Source: Methanolapillus africanus (GTDB lineage: Archaea; Halobacteriota; Methanosarcinia; Methanosarcinales; Methanosarcinaceae). Taken from it: a stretch of 64,000 bases of DNA. Each line of letters starts with the position of its first letter. Within the stretch, counting starts at the first letter, position 1. Below are positions 16,603-26,426 of this stretch, piece after piece. Where the stretch lies: NCBI RefSeq assembly GCF_032714475.1, contig NZ_JAWDKD010000003.1, forward strand, positions 1 through 64,000, written 5' to 3'. Under the pieces are notes generated by a model that saw nothing but the letters and a program-made list of their open reading frames with translations, was not told where the DNA came from and ran no database searches. The position numbers and the translations under genes were made by a program.

Positions 16603-18348
16603 TTAGAACTTATATTGTCTCTTGTTGTTGTATTTAATCAACGCGTAAACCACAACTGCCAAAACAACGATCACAACAATAGCGATCAAAATGTACCAAA
16701 TCCAGGACATGCCGCCGCCGTTGTCGGACGGTGTTTGGTTTGTTTCGTTGGATTGATTGCTTTGGTTGGACTGGTTGGTTTGGTTGCTGTCGTTTTGCGG
16801 CTGGGGTGCGGGTGTGCTTGAACCGAGAACGCTGATGGCCGGGTTGCTTGAGCTGGAATTCAATACCACGGTGTAGACGGTGGATTGGTTCACACCGGCG
16901 CGGTATCCGGTGTCTTTGGACAGGCTCGGGTATCCGGAAGACGTGTCGAAGACGGCGTCGGCCGTAATTCCGGCTGCGTCCGTGCTTGAAATCGGATATT
17001 TGCCGGAGCCTTTGTAGACGCCGACCAAGTTGTTGCCAAGGCTTTGAACGGTGGCGTTTTCTTCGCCGAAGTCCACGCTTCTCGGGTCTTTGTTGCCGAC
17101 AATCACGTTGTTGCCGATGGCTGCTTGTCCGCGGGAAACGTTAAGGCCGCCGCCGGCGGATTGGTTGGTGCCGTTTCCGTTGGCGGTGTTGTTGGTCAAA
17201 ACGGTTTTGGTCATGTTGGTGACCCCGTCGTTCCAAGCCGCAACGGCGCCGCCGTAGAGTTTGGCGGTGTTGTTGGTGGCGGTACAGCTTGTGATGGTGG
17301 CGGTTCCGACGTTGAAAATGGCGCCGCCGTAACCGGCGCTGTTGTTGTTAAATGTGCAGGTGTCGAGCGTTGCGGTGGAACCGTTGCCGATGTGAACGGC
17401 GCCGCCGTCGTCGCCGGCTTTGTTGTTGGAGAAGATGGAGTAACGGAGTGTTGCGTCAGCGCCCGTTCCGAGAGAAACGGCGCCGCCGGATCCGTTGGAT
17501 TTGAGCGTGTCGAAGATACAGTTTTCAGCGGTCAGGCTGCCGACTGTGTAAATGCTGCCGGAAGACAGGCCGGTGTTGTTGGTGAACGTACAGTATTTGT
17601 ACGTCATGGCGGTGCCGGACGATCCGTTCACGGTGGTTCCGACGTCGCTCACGCTGTTGTTGGCGAAATTGACGTTAGAGGCGTCAAACCGGCCTTTCAT
17701 GAGTTGGATGGTGTTGTTTTTGGAAGTGTGCGTGTCCACGTAGCCGCCGGCCATGGTGAGGGTTCCGTTTTTAATCACGAAAGCGCCGCCGTCGGTGATG
17801 GCCGAGTTTCTGTAAACGGTGGTGGATGTCATGGTGACGGTGCCGCCGTCCAAGTAAATGGCGCCGCCGTTGGCCGCCCGGTTTCTTTGGATGGAACAAG
17901 AGTCCAGCGTCACGTTGGCGTTTCCGGTAATCAGCAGAGCGCCGCCGTTTCCGGTTGTCGTGGATCCGTTTTCAATGTTGATGTTTCTGAAAGCCACGTT
18001 GCCGCCGGAGATGTTAAAAACGCCCATTTCCTGGGTGGCCGAACTGTTGCTGCGGCCGATAATCACACGGTCGTTGTTACCGTAAATTGTTAAATCTTTG
18101 TTGATTTTGAGTTCGCCGTAAATCATGTTCACGGCCGAGACGTTGCCCGCAAAAGTAATGCTGTCGCCGGAAACCGATTTTTCAACGGCTTGGCGAAGCG
18201 TCAAATTGCCTTGGTCAGTGATGTTTGTGTTGTTGGTCGTGTCGCCGGAAGAGGTGACGACCCACTCTTGCGCGCTTGCGGCGCCGACCAGCAGCACCAA
18301 AGTCAAGAGAGATAAAATCACAATTTTTGTCATTTTTGAATAATTCAT
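16603..18348 (-). CDS. Adhesin-like surface protein (right-handed beta-helix, membrane-anchored)
   Basis: A 581-residue exported protein. A signal peptide (residues 1-26, ending GAASAQ) is followed by many beta-helix coils marked by GGALLI, GGAIYL, GGAFVI, GGAVHI, GGAIFN and GGAVAA at roughly 20-30-residue spacing, as in methanogen adhesin-like proteins with pectate-lyase or chlamydial-repeat folds. The C-terminus has an N/Q/S/T-rich linker packed with NQS/NQT/NET sequons (about 520-545), a membrane helix (about 550-572) and a basic tail. N-glycosylation is therefore likely. A ribosome-binding site GGAAGGA precedes the ATG. In host-associated methanogens such proteins serve attachment; this role is inferred. 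Confidence 0.8.
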   Translation of the reverse strand: MNYSKMTKIVILSLLTLVLLVGAASAQEWVVTSSGDTTNNTNITDQGNLTLRQAVEKSVSGDSITFAGNVSAVNMIYGELKINKDLTIYGNNDRVIIGRSNSSATQEMGVFNISGGNVAFRNINIENGSTTTGNGGALLITGNANVTLDSCSIQRNRAANGGAIYLDGGTVTMTSTTVYRNSAITDGGAFVIKNGTLTMAGGYVDTHTSKNNTIQLMKGRFDASNVNFANNSVSDVGTTVNGSSGTAMTYKYCTFTNNTGLSSGSIYTVGSLTAENCIFDTLKSNGSGGAVSLGTGADATLRYSIFSNNKAGDDGGAVHIGNGSTATLDTCTFNNNSAGYGGAIFNVGTATITSCTATNNTAKLYGGAVAAWNDGVTNMTKTVLTNNTANGNGTNQSAGGGLNVSRGQAAIGNNVIVGNKDPRSVDFGEENATVQSLGNNLVGVYKGSGKYPISSTDAAGITADAVFDTSSGYPSLSKDTGYRAGVNQSTVYTVVLNSSSSNPAISVLGSSTPAPQPQNDSNQTNQSNQSNQSNETNQTPSDNGGGMSWIWYILIAIVVIVVLAVVVYALIKYNNKRQYKF

Positions 18349-18644
18349 AGACGATCCTTCCTTGAATTGAAATTTTGAATTGATAAATTAAAATCAATTC
18401 CTGAATTGATTCAAACTAAAAACCAAATTCAGTCAAATTATTCCAGGCTTTATGAAAACCCGATTAAAGAATAATCCGTTCGAAGATATATAAAATATTT
18501 GAGAAATAAAAATTATATCTGTCATATAATAGAAAAACGAAGCAGGGGAACTAAAAATAATATTTAAAAAATAAAAAAATAAGAATAAAAAAGGCACCGA
18601 AAAAAAAATTCACCATCATTTTTCGTTGTTGCCAAAAGAAAAAT

Positions 18645-18683
18645 CATCGCCATAACGCGCGCGCCGCCGCCCGCCAAAAAAAG
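18645..18683 (-). repeat. GC-rich 3'-flank motif, copy 3 (core 18650-18662)
   Basis: On the minus strand: GGCGGGCGGCG, then core GCGCGCGTTATGG, then CGATGATTTTTC. It lies 38 bp behind the stop of the P-type ATPase gene in the same orientation. Confidence 0.9.
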
Positions 18684-18699
18684 AAAAGAGTCCGGGGAA

Positions 18700-21297
18700 T
18701 TACTTCCGCCGGAATGTTCTGTAAATCAATTTGACGATTTCCGACAACACAATCACGCTGGCGGCCGTTGCGAATATTTTAATCCACATGTCGAGCGGCA
18801 GCGGGATGGTTCCGAAGAATGCGCCCGCAAACTGAATGATCAGAATCTGCAAGACGAATGTGATGGAAATCACAATCAGCATCAGTTTGTTTTTCGTCAG
18901 GTTCTTAAAGATGGTTCCGCCGTTTAATTCGCGGCAGTTGAATGCGTTAAACAGCTGGAACAGGGCGAACAGCGTAAAGAGAACGGTCGGCATTTGTGCG
19001 GGCGTCGCCTCCAGGAAATTGGTGGTGTACTGCCACAAAAAGACCGCTGAAATATACAAACCGGTGAGGCCGATCATGATCATCATCTGTTTGGAAATGA
19101 TGTTGGCGCTGCGTTTCACCGGTTTTTGTTTCATCAAGTCGTCGTGAACCGGCTCCAAACCGAGCGTGAGCGCCGGCGGGCCGTCCATGATGATGTTGAT
19201 CCATAAGAGCTGCAAGGCTGTAAACGGCGCTTTCAAGCCGATTAAAATGGAAACAAGCACCACGATGACGGACGACACGTTGACCGTGAGCTGAAACGTG
19301 ATAAAGTGCTTGAAGTTTTCATAAATGCCGCGGCCCCATTCGATGGCGCGGACGATGGTGGAGAATGAATCGTCAAGGAGAACGATGTCGCTGGCTTCTT
19401 TGGAGACTTCGGTTCCGGAAATGCCCATGGCGATGCCGACATCCGCGTTTTTGAGCGCGGGCGCGTCGTTAATGCCGTCGCCGGTAACGGCCACAACGTT
19501 GCCGGCTTCTTTGAGCAATTTCACCACACGCATTTTGATGGTGGGCGTGCTGCGGGCAATCACGCTGACCGTTTCCAGGCGGCGGGTGAGTTCGTCGTCG
19601 GACAGCGTTTCCAAATCCCGGGCTTCGACAGCGGTGTGCCGGTCGTCCAAGACGTGAAGTTCGTTGGCAATCGCGGTCGCAGTAATCAGGTTGTCACCTG
19701 TTAGGATTTTTAAATCAACGCCGGCGCGGCGGCAATCTTCGACAGCCGCATAAACGTCCGCGCGCAGCGGATCGGAAATGGCGGCAAATCCGTCAAACGT
19801 CATGTTGCTTTCAACAGTTGTTCTGTCAAAATCGGGTTCTTCAGAAAAAACTCGGTGCGCAAAAGCGATGACGCGGCAAGCTTTTTGTTGATACGCTAAA
19901 ATTTCCGCTTCGATTTTTTCACGTTCCGGCGCCGTGAGGTTGCTGATTTGGATTATTTTTTCGGGGCTGCCTTTCGCATAAGCGACGACGCCTTCCGGCT
20001 CGTTCACAATCGTGACCATGTCTTTTTCTTCCGATGAAAACGGGAAGACATGTGCGCAATCCGCGCCGCACCGCGACTCTTTGTAATTTTCGCCGGCTTT
20101 TTCAGCGGCGATCAACATGGCGCATTCGGTCGGGTTGCCGATGAACGAACCATTTGAACCAATGTCGGCCGTGCTGTTGACGCAAATGTTTTGCAGAATC
20201 CGCGCGTTGGTGATGTCGTTGACGACCGTCATGCGGTTTTCCGTCAAGGTGCCGGTTTTATCGGAACAGATGACGTTGACGCAGCCAACCGTTTCGCAAG
20301 CGATCATTTTTTTCACGAGCGCGTTTTGTTTGGATAAATTGATGATGTTGATGGAGAGGGAAACGGCCACGATGGTCGGCAAACCTTCCGGAACGGCCGC
20401 CACGATCAAAACGATGCTGGTGACAAACGCGTTCATGACTTCTTCAAAATTAAGACCGCCGTGACGCGAAAATGAAATGATTTGCACCACGAAGACAATT
20501 GCTGCCGCCGCCACACCGAATATTGTAATCACTTTGCCGAGACGGCCCAATTTTTCCTGAAGCGGCGTTGTGCCGGTCTCGGTTCCGGAAAGCTCGCCGG
20601 CGATTTTTCCAAATTCGGTTTTGTCGCCCACGGCGGTCACAACCATTTTACAAAAACCGCTGGTGATGTACGTGCCGGCATACAGCATGTTGATTCGTTC
20701 GGCCACCGGGGTTTTTTCATCCGTCAGAATCGCTTCCGCGTCTTTATTCACCGGCATGCTTTCGCCGGTCAGCGCCGATTCGTCTGCGGTCAGGCCGGAA
20801 CTTTCAATCAGCCGTCCGTCCGCCGGAATTTTATCGCCGGTCGCCAGCAGCAAAATATCGCCGACGACGATTTCTTTCTGGTTCAGTAAAACGGGATGAT
20901 TGTCCCGCAAGACTTTGACCATGATGTTTTCGTTGATTTTATTTAACGCTTCAAATGCTTTGGCGCTGCGGCCTTCCATCACGACGGTGATGACGACCGA
21001 GAGAAAAATCGCAGCAAAGATGCCGATGCATTCCAAAAAATCGGATTCGCCCGTCGTCAGAGCGCGGTAGATGTTCACGCCAAGCGCAATCGCGCCGGCC
21101 GCAATCAACATTAAAATCATCGGCTCGGTCGCCGAATGCCAAATCCTTGAAAACCAAGATTCCGGTTTCGCCCGCGTCAGCGTGTTGGTTCCGTGAGCCG
21201 CCGCGCTTTGTTTGACCTGTTCGGCGTTTAATCCCGTTTCCGGGTCGGTTCCCAAACGGCGTAAAATCTCTTCTTTTTCCGTTACGTATTCCGGCAA
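18700..21297 (-). CDS. P-type cation-transporting ATPase (calcium type, P2)
   Basis: An 865-residue P-type ATPase with a full set of motifs: actuator TGES (ALTGESMP), AAVPEGLPTIVA in the membrane domain (PEGL of Ca2+ pumps), phosphorylation site CSDKTGTLTENRM, KGSPE nucleotide loop, and TGDGINDAPALKNADVGIAMG hinge. About ten membrane segments are spread as expected, with a cation-ATPase C-terminal domain. The glutamate in PEGL and the NIIMDGPPALTLG segment point to Ca2+ or Mn2+ export, but Na+/K+ pumps of this class cannot be excluded. It has a 500-bp upstream space with no gene. Confidence 0.9.
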   Translation of the reverse strand: MPEYVTEKEEILRRLGTDPETGLNAEQVKQSAAAHGTNTLTRAKPESWFSRIWHSATEPMILMLIAAGAIALGVNIYRALTTGESDFLECIGIFAAIFLSVVITVVMEGRSAKAFEALNKINENIMVKVLRDNHPVLLNQKEIVVGDILLLATGDKIPADGRLIESSGLTADESALTGESMPVNKDAEAILTDEKTPVAERINMLYAGTYITSGFCKMVVTAVGDKTEFGKIAGELSGTETGTTPLQEKLGRLGKVITIFGVAAAAIVFVVQIISFSRHGGLNFEEVMNAFVTSIVLIVAAVPEGLPTIVAVSLSINIINLSKQNALVKKMIACETVGCVNVICSDKTGTLTENRMTVVNDITNARILQNICVNSTADIGSNGSFIGNPTECAMLIAAEKAGENYKESRCGADCAHVFPFSSEEKDMVTIVNEPEGVVAYAKGSPEKIIQISNLTAPEREKIEAEILAYQQKACRVIAFAHRVFSEEPDFDRTTVESNMTFDGFAAISDPLRADVYAAVEDCRRAGVDLKILTGDNLITATAIANELHVLDDRHTAVEARDLETLSDDELTRRLETVSVIARSTPTIKMRVVKLLKEAGNVVAVTGDGINDAPALKNADVGIAMGISGTEVSKEASDIVLLDDSFSTIVRAIEWGRGIYENFKHFITFQLTVNVSSVIVVLVSILIGLKAPFTALQLLWINIIMDGPPALTLGLEPVHDDLMKQKPVKRSANIISKQMMIMIGLTGLYISAVFLWQYTTNFLEATPAQMPTVLFTLFALFQLFNAFNCRELNGGTIFKNLTKNKLMLIVISITFVLQILIIQFAGAFFGTIPLPLDMWIKIFATAASVIVLSEIVKLIYRTFRRK

Positions 21298-21407
21298 ATT
21301 TCCACCTCTGATGCCAAATTTAACAAAAATCCAATCGTATTAAACCCGGTTGGGTTGAATAAAGCCCTCAAATCCTGATTCGTTTTCATATTCATTCCTG
21401 TTTTTTA

Positions 21408-21435
21408 ATCGGCCGGCTCCAAAGAGCCGGCCGAA
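21408..21435. terminator. Strong GC stem-loop in the ATPase-mrp intergenic region
   Basis: CGGCCGGCTC (21410-21419) pairs with GAGCCGGCCG (21424-21433) around CAAA. It lies 110 bp upstream of the ATPase start and 370 bp behind mrp, inside a 500-bp space that otherwise shows only AT-rich sequence and a run of TTTA repeats at about 21706-21738. Confidence 0.5.
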
Positions 21436-21802
21436 TCATTTTCAGAGGCAGGCCTCACCACTTTGGTCCTGAAAGAAAAGAGTAAACGAATTTTGTTTTA
21501 AAACAATTTCGCTTGCGATTGACTTAAAAAATATGTATAAAATGCAAAAAAATCATTTAAATCAGATTGATTTAGTCCCTATCGTTCAGCCTTCTATTTA
21601 TGGGTTGCCGTCGGTTTGAAATTAAATATGATAAATTATGGCAACGGAATGCCGGCTGAGGCATTATCCGTCAATCCATTATTTATCGGATAAGTTTTCA
21701 GTCAATCTATTATTTATTTATTTATTTATTTATTATTTATTTGAAAAGATTTCTGCCGCTCAACTGTTTATTTTATTCATTATGAGTGACCGGATTTCTG
21801 AT

Positions 21803-22660
21803 TCAATTTTTCTTCGCCTTTTTTTCAACAGCGTCCAAGACTTTTTCAAAATTCGTTTTCCAAACGGATTCTTTCGTCATCCATTCCAGCATTTTGCCGT
21901 CTTCCTGCGCTTTTGAAAATTCAGGGTCAAGCGGCAGCTGTGCCAAAACATTGGTGTTGAAATCCGCGGCCGCTTTTGTGATGCCGCCGGTGCTGAATAA
22001 AGTAATTGTCTCATCGCAATGCGGGCAAACGATGCCGTCCATGTTGCTGACGATGCCGATCGGCTCGACATTCACTTTTTGAAGGAAGGTAAGCGATTTG
22101 CGGACGCTGGCCAAAGCCACATCTTGCGGAATCGTGACGACGACGGCGCCGGACAGATTCTTAATCAGCTGAACGATGCCGAGCGGTTCGTCGCCGGTTC
22201 CGGGCGGCAAATCAATAATCAGATAATCCAAATTGCCCCAGTCGACGTCTTCGAAAAATTGGTGAATCGCGCTGTTTTTCGCGGGTCCGCGCCAGATGAC
22301 CGGCATGTCGTCGTCCGGCAGCAGAAGGCCGATGGAGATGATGCCGAGGTTGACGTTTTCCGCGGGGCGGACCGGGATCATTTTGTTGTTGACGACATTT
22401 AATTCCGCGCCTGTGATTCCGAAAACCGTTGGAATGCTCGGACCGTGGAAGTCGCAGTCCGCCAAACCGACATGGTTGCCGCGCAGCGCCAGGCCGGCTG
22501 CTAAAGCCGCCGCAACCGTGCTTTTTCCGACGCCGCCTTTTCCGCTCATGACCACAAAAATATTCTTGACAAGGGCGAGATTCTCGCCGAGTTTGTCTTC
22601 TATTTCTTTTCCATCGGCGTTCGCCGGTTTTTTGTTAATCACATTGAGCGTGTCGGCCAT
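21803..22660 (-). CDS. mrp: Mrp/NBP35-family Fe-S cluster carrier ATPase
   Basis: A 285-residue P-loop ATPase of the ParA/MinD superfamily that carries and transfers Fe-S clusters (ApbC/Nbp35 class). The deviant Walker A is GKGGVGKST (residues 40-48), then DCDFHGPSIP, DLPPGTGDEP, and the cluster-ligand pair CPHC with FSTGG behind it. The N-terminus lacks the four-cysteine ferredoxin-like extension of eukaryotic Nbp35, as in most archaeal members. It is followed upstream (same strand) by the ArgA-like gene about 90 bp away. Together with sufCB at 26.5-28.5 kb it makes up part of the Fe-S assembly supply for the many Fe-S enzymes of a methanogen. Confidence 0.92.
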   Translation of the reverse strand: MADTLNVINKKPANADGKEIEDKLGENLALVKNIFVVMSGKGGVGKSTVAAALAAGLALRGNHVGLADCDFHGPSIPTVFGITGAELNVVNNKMIPVRPAENVNLGIISIGLLLPDDDMPVIWRGPAKNSAIHQFFEDVDWGNLDYLIIDLPPGTGDEPLGIVQLIKNLSGAVVVTIPQDVALASVRKSLTFLQKVNVEPIGIVSNMDGIVCPHCDETITLFSTGGITKAAADFNTNVLAQLPLDPEFSKAQEDGKMLEWMTKESVWKTNFEKVLDAVEKKAKKN

Positions 22661-22748
22661 TCTGTGTCTCCGATTTTTATTTTTGATGATATTATGTTGA
22701 TGATGTTAAGTTGATGATATTGTGATGATGTTATGTTTGATATTCATG

Positions 22749-23198
22749 TTAAATTTCCATGATCAGGGATGCGGAGTCGCAATCCGGATATTTGGAACAG
22801 TTGACGCAGTCCGCCCAGATTTTCCAGGGCAGCTCGTCTTTTTTGATTTGCGTAAATCCTTTCCGTTCAAAAAACAAGGGGCTGCTGGTCAGAACGAAAA
22901 GACGGTTCATGCCGACGGTTTTGGCGTCTTCGATGCAGGCGTCTAAGAGTTCCGTTCCGATGCCTTGACGGGTCCGTCCGCGGACGACGGCAAAGGAAAC
23001 CACTTCGCCCAAATCCTCCCAATCCGGATGAATCCCGCAGCAACCGATGATATGTCCGTTTTCTTCAAAAACCATGAAGTCGCGGATGGTCGTGTACAAG
23101 CTGTCCAGGGACCGCGGAAGCATACACCCTTCCGTTGCATATGAATTGATGAGCGCTTTGATCTCGTAAACGTCGCTCATTTTGGCTTTTCGAATCAT
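22749..23198 (-). CDS. GNAT acetyltransferase, short N-acetylglutamate synthase (ArgA-like)
   Basis: A 149-residue GNAT. Acetyl-CoA-binding RGRTRQGIGTELL lies near residues 77-89, and the C-terminal block ELPWKIWADCVNCSKYPDCD is characteristic of the short N-acetylglutamate synthases of the arginine pathway, with a cysteine cluster (CVNC, YPDC). The ATG at 23198 follows AGGTG; the frame extends three codons upstream to a GTG. It shares an orientation with mrp. If the assignment holds it makes N-acetylglutamate from glutamate and acetyl-CoA. Confidence 0.78.
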   Translation of the reverse strand: MIRKAKMSDVYEIKALINSYATEGCMLPRSLDSLYTTIRDFMVFEENGHIIGCCGIHPDWEDLGEVVSFAVVRGRTRQGIGTELLDACIEDAKTVGMNRLFVLTSSPLFFERKGFTQIKKDELPWKIWADCVNCSKYPDCDSASLIMEI

Positions 23199-23290
23199 TT
23201 CATCCACCTGTTCGTTTCCACATTTTATTTCATAAAATTCAAAAGAATCATTTCACAAAATAATAAAAGATAATAATAGATTATGATCAG

Positions 23291-23365
23291 CGGGCGTGGG
23301 AGGATTCGAACCCCCGGCCTGCAGCTTAGGAGGCTGCTGCCATATCCGGACTAGGCCACACGCCC
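23291..23365 (-). tRNA. tRNA-Arg, anticodon CCT
   Basis: A 75-nt cloverleaf on the minus strand. The acceptor stem is GGGCGTG with CACGCCC, D arm GCCTAGTCCGGATATGGC, anticodon stem GCAGC/GCTGC around loop CTCCTAA, T arm GGGGG-TTCGAAT-CCTCC with one G-T pair, and discriminator G. CCA is not encoded. The anticodon CCT reads AGG. No intron is present. It lies alone upstream of the ArgA-like gene. Confidence 0.95.
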
Positions 23366-23649
23366 CGGCGAATCATTTCAAAAAGAACTTCCAGATATTA
23401 AAATATATTTCCTCTTAAAGGATTTTAATAACGGCCGGAAAAAATTCGCCGGCCGGTGCGAAACGGAATAAATAAACGGACAATACAAATAAATAGGAAG
23501 AACTTTTATTGTACACCTATACAATGAAATAGGTTAACAATAAACCGCTTTTTTAAAACGAAATAATAAAAAAATGATTAAAAAAATGATTAAAAAACAA
23601 ATTTATAAATAATATCTTAAAATTAAAACGAAAGTTAAAAACGGTTCTC

Positions 23650-24246
23650 ATGGGTGAAGAAATGGAAAACTCGACGGAAGATGTTCATCTTAAGATTACA
23701 AAAATGGTTTTAGCTGCGCTTTTTGCGGCTTTGATGGCCGTTGGCGCTTATATTTCGATTCCGATCACGCCGCTTTCCATGGTTCCGATTACGCTTCAGA
23801 CTTTTTTCATTTTCCTCGCGCCGCTTGTTATCGGTAAAAAATGGGGAACAATCAGTGTTTTTGTTTACGTTCTCGTCGGATTAATCGGTTTTCCGGTATT
23901 CAGCAACGGCCAGGGCGGTTTCGGCGTTTTGTTCGGACCGACCGGCGGTTACATTTTCTCTTTTGTTTTTGTTGCTTATATGATCGGCTGGATGTATGAA
24001 AAATCCAGCAAAAAACCCTTACCTGCTTTCTTAATTGTTTTTTTGGGCTGCCTGATCAATTTGATTTGCGGTTCCGTTTACATGTCTTTTGCCGCGCACA
24101 TGCCGATGCCGCTGGCTTTCCTCTCCGGATTTTTACCGTTCGTCGTCGGGGGCGCCATCAAAGCGGCGGCAACTGTTTTGGCGGCAACGGCCATTAACAA
24201 AAAACTGGAACAGCAACGTGTCAATTCAAATGAAGGTGATCTCTGA
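23650..24246 (+). CDS. bioY: BioY biotin-binding (S) component of an ECF transporter
   Basis: A 198-residue integral membrane protein with about six hydrophobic segments. The BioY family segments are present: AALFAALMAVGAYISIP, the GLIGFPVFSNGQGGFGVLFGPTGGYIF block and the C-terminal half with FVVGGAIKAA. It binds biotin and hands it to the energising module. Its stop overlaps the ATG of the ATPase gene by one base (TGATG) and the EcfT gene follows, so the set is a dedicated BioMNY-like transporter. This points to scavenging of biotin, fitting a host-associated lifestyle. The AT-rich leader contains a TATA-like ATTTATAAATAATATC about 60 bp upstream. Confidence 0.93.
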   Translation: MGEEMENSTEDVHLKITKMVLAALFAALMAVGAYISIPITPLSMVPITLQTFFIFLAPLVIGKKWGTISVFVYVLVGLIGFPVFSNGQGGFGVLFGPTGGYIFSFVFVAYMIGWMYEKSSKKPLPAFLIVFLGCLINLICGSVYMSFAAHMPMPLAFLSGFLPFVVGGAIKAAATVLAATAINKKLEQQRVNSNEGDL

Positions 24247-25139
24247 TGGCGGAATCTGAATTGAAATTCGAATCAGAATCTGAATTGGAAACCGCACCGG
24301 AATCTTTGCCGGCGTCCGGCAAAGAAATTGCGATTGAAGCCATTGATTTATCCTTCAAATATCCGGATGGGACAGTCGTTTTGGATCGGATCAATCTTAA
24401 AATTTACAAAGGCGATTTTACAATCATTGCCGGGCTGAACGGTTCCGGAAAATCAACATTTGCGCTTCATTTAAACGGCCTCTTAAAACCGACATCCGGA
24501 AAACTATTGGTTGACGGACTGGATACGCGCAAACGGCGGAATTCGGCAGCGGTTCATAAAAAAGTCGGCATCGTTTTCCAAAATCCGTACACGCAATTCG
24601 TCGGTAATTCTGTTGAGGAAGACGTGGCGTTCGGGCCTGAAAACATGGGCGTTGCACGCGACGAAATAAAAAAACGCGTGTCTGATGCGTTGTCCGCAGT
24701 ACATCTCATGAATTTATCCGCTCAGGACCCGTCGTCGCTCAGCGGCGGAGAAGCGCAAGCGGCAGCAATCGCCGGTATTTTGGCGATGGAAACCGACTGT
24801 GTGGTTTTTGACGAAATCACATCCATGCTGGATCATAAAGCGACCGAACGTGTTTTGAACATCATGGAAGAGCTGAAAAACCAAAAGAAAACGGTTATTT
24901 ACATCAGCCACGAGCCCAAAGACGTTTTGAAAGCGGACCGGATTATCGTTTTGGATCAGGGAAAAGTGACGTTTGACGGCAAAACCGACGAATATGTCCG
25001 TTCCGACAAGTATCCGCTGCCGGATTTAATCGGTCTCATGAAATTGCTGAAAGATGACGGATACGATGTTTCCGAACTGGTTTCTTCTCCGGAAGAAGTG
25101 GCGGAAGAAATTAAAAAGCTGCTTGAAAGCAAAAAATGA
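24246..25139 (+). CDS. ecfA: ECF transporter ATPase (BioM/EcfA type)
   Basis: A 297-residue ABC ATPase. Walker A is GLNGSGKST (about residues 61-69), Q-loop VFQNPYTQFVGNSVEEDVAFGPEN typical of ECF ATPases, signature LSGGEAQAAAIAGIL, Walker B CVVFDEITSML and switch histidine YISHE. An acidic N-terminal tail (ESELKFESESELE) of some 30 residues precedes the domain. There is only one ATPase gene, so the pump would use a homodimer. It drives biotin uptake with bioY and ecfT. Confidence 0.92.
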   Translation: MAESELKFESESELETAPESLPASGKEIAIEAIDLSFKYPDGTVVLDRINLKIYKGDFTIIAGLNGSGKSTFALHLNGLLKPTSGKLLVDGLDTRKRRNSAAVHKKVGIVFQNPYTQFVGNSVEEDVAFGPENMGVARDEIKKRVSDALSAVHLMNLSAQDPSSLSGGEAQAAAIAGILAMETDCVVFDEITSMLDHKATERVLNIMEELKNQKKTVIYISHEPKDVLKADRIIVLDQGKVTFDGKTDEYVRSDKYPLPDLIGLMKLLKDDGYDVSELVSSPEEVAEEIKKLLESKK

Positions 25140-25201
25140 GTGAATGCGGAACGGAACAGAACAGTCAACCGAATAAAAATCAAAAACGGATTCGACCTTA
25201 A

Positions 25202-26149
25202 ATGATGTATAAAAAATATTTATCCTACGAAAGCGGCAAATCCTTTTTCCACAAATTAGATCCGCGGACGAAAATTATCGCGCTGATGGTCATCAGTTTG
25301 ATCATCTTCAGCGAACGCCTTTTTGTCGGCTTGATTATGATTGCCGTTTTGTTTTTGATTTGCGCGTTTATTTCGCGCGTTTCCGTCCGGAAACTCTTTT
25401 TATCTGTCCGTCCGATGCTTTTCTTTATTGTTCTCGTCTTTTTGCTTCACTTTTTATTTACCAACGATCCGTTTGCGGCCAACCGTGTCTTTTTGGACAT
25501 TCAGCCGGTTACCGTATTGCCGCCGGACCAAGTTTTATACAACGATCCGACGACGCCGTTTGTTGTTTCCGTGAAAGCGGATTCGGCCAACGACTATCAT
25601 TTCATTTCCCCGAGCGTCTACAGCTTTGTGACCGGTATCGGAACGGCTTTGAAATTCTTGCTGTTGATTCTGTTTGCCGCACTGGTGACGGCGACGACCA
25701 AACAATCCGACTTGATTCAAGGCGTCGACAAATTGTTCCGGCCGGTTCTGCCCAAAAGAATCGGGTTCACCTCCCATGATTTGGCGGTGATGGTTTTGCT
25801 GACCGTCCGCTTTATTCCGCTTCTCATCGTCACGGGGCGGCAAATCACGACGTCGGCTATCTCGCGCGGTTTTGAAATCAAAAGACATCCGCTCAGGTAT
25901 ACGAAGATTTTAGCCGTCGGCTTGGTTTCGTCGATCATTTTGTTTTCAAGCGACGTGTCGTTTGCCATGGAAAATCGGGGTTATACCGGAAACGAACGGA
26001 CGTACATGAACGAATTGAAAATGAAAAAGAAAGATTATGCCTTCTTGGTCATCTTTGCGCTTCTTTGTCTGCAATTTATTTTCGTCTTTATTTATTTCCT
26101 GTTTCAAAATCCGGGAATGTACCAATACTTCTTTACGCCGAATTTCTGA
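25202..26149 (+). CDS. ecfT: ECF transporter transmembrane (T) component (BioN/EcfT type)
   Basis: A 315-residue membrane protein with about six hydrophobic segments. The coupling motifs of EcfT are seen near the C-terminus: ISRGFEIKRHPLRYTK (A-R-G type motif near residue 222) and AMENRGYTGNERTYMNEL (second motif near 257). The family start KLDPRTKIIALMVISLIIFSE is present. The loop of about 60 residues at 85-140 (PFAANRVFLDIQPVTV...) is longer than usual. It starts 62 bp behind ecfA and belongs to the same transcription unit. Confidence 0.9.
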   Translation: MMYKKYLSYESGKSFFHKLDPRTKIIALMVISLIIFSERLFVGLIMIAVLFLICAFISRVSVRKLFLSVRPMLFFIVLVFLLHFLFTNDPFAANRVFLDIQPVTVLPPDQVLYNDPTTPFVVSVKADSANDYHFISPSVYSFVTGIGTALKFLLLILFAALVTATTKQSDLIQGVDKLFRPVLPKRIGFTSHDLAVMVLLTVRFIPLLIVTGRQITTSAISRGFEIKRHPLRYTKILAVGLVSSIILFSSDVSFAMENRGYTGNERTYMNELKMKKKDYAFLVIFALLCLQFIFVFIYFLFQNPGMYQYFFTPNF

Positions 26150-26289
26150 AATTGGAGAATCAGAGTTGTCAATTAAAGTTTGAAAAGACATTACTGTACT
26201 TGGTTTATTTTTGGAACAATATATTTATATATTCAAAAATATATTTATTTTTAAAAATTGACGGAAATCATTTTATAGGACATCGTCAT

Positions 26290-26338
26290 AGTATCTAAAA
26301 TATACCGTTATCTGTAAACGAAGTATATTTCGGATACT
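26290..26338. promoter_or_regulatory. Pair of inverted GTAT-N7-ATAC dyads upstream of sufC
   Basis: GTATCTAAAATATAC (26291-26305) and GTATATTTCGGATAC (26323-26337) are each GTAT-N7-ATAC dyads and, in addition, inverted copies of each other (14 of 17 bases in the extended blocks). They lie about 180-230 bp before sufC. This looks like an operator pair for a dimeric repressor; an Fe-S or iron-responsive regulator of suf is the obvious guess but nothing here proves it. Confidence 0.4.
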
Positions 26339-26426
26339 GTTCTGGATCAGTTTGAATGAATCCATTTTAATCACATTCAAATATGATTAATTCAATTCGG
26401 TTTCTATTATTTACAAATGATTCATT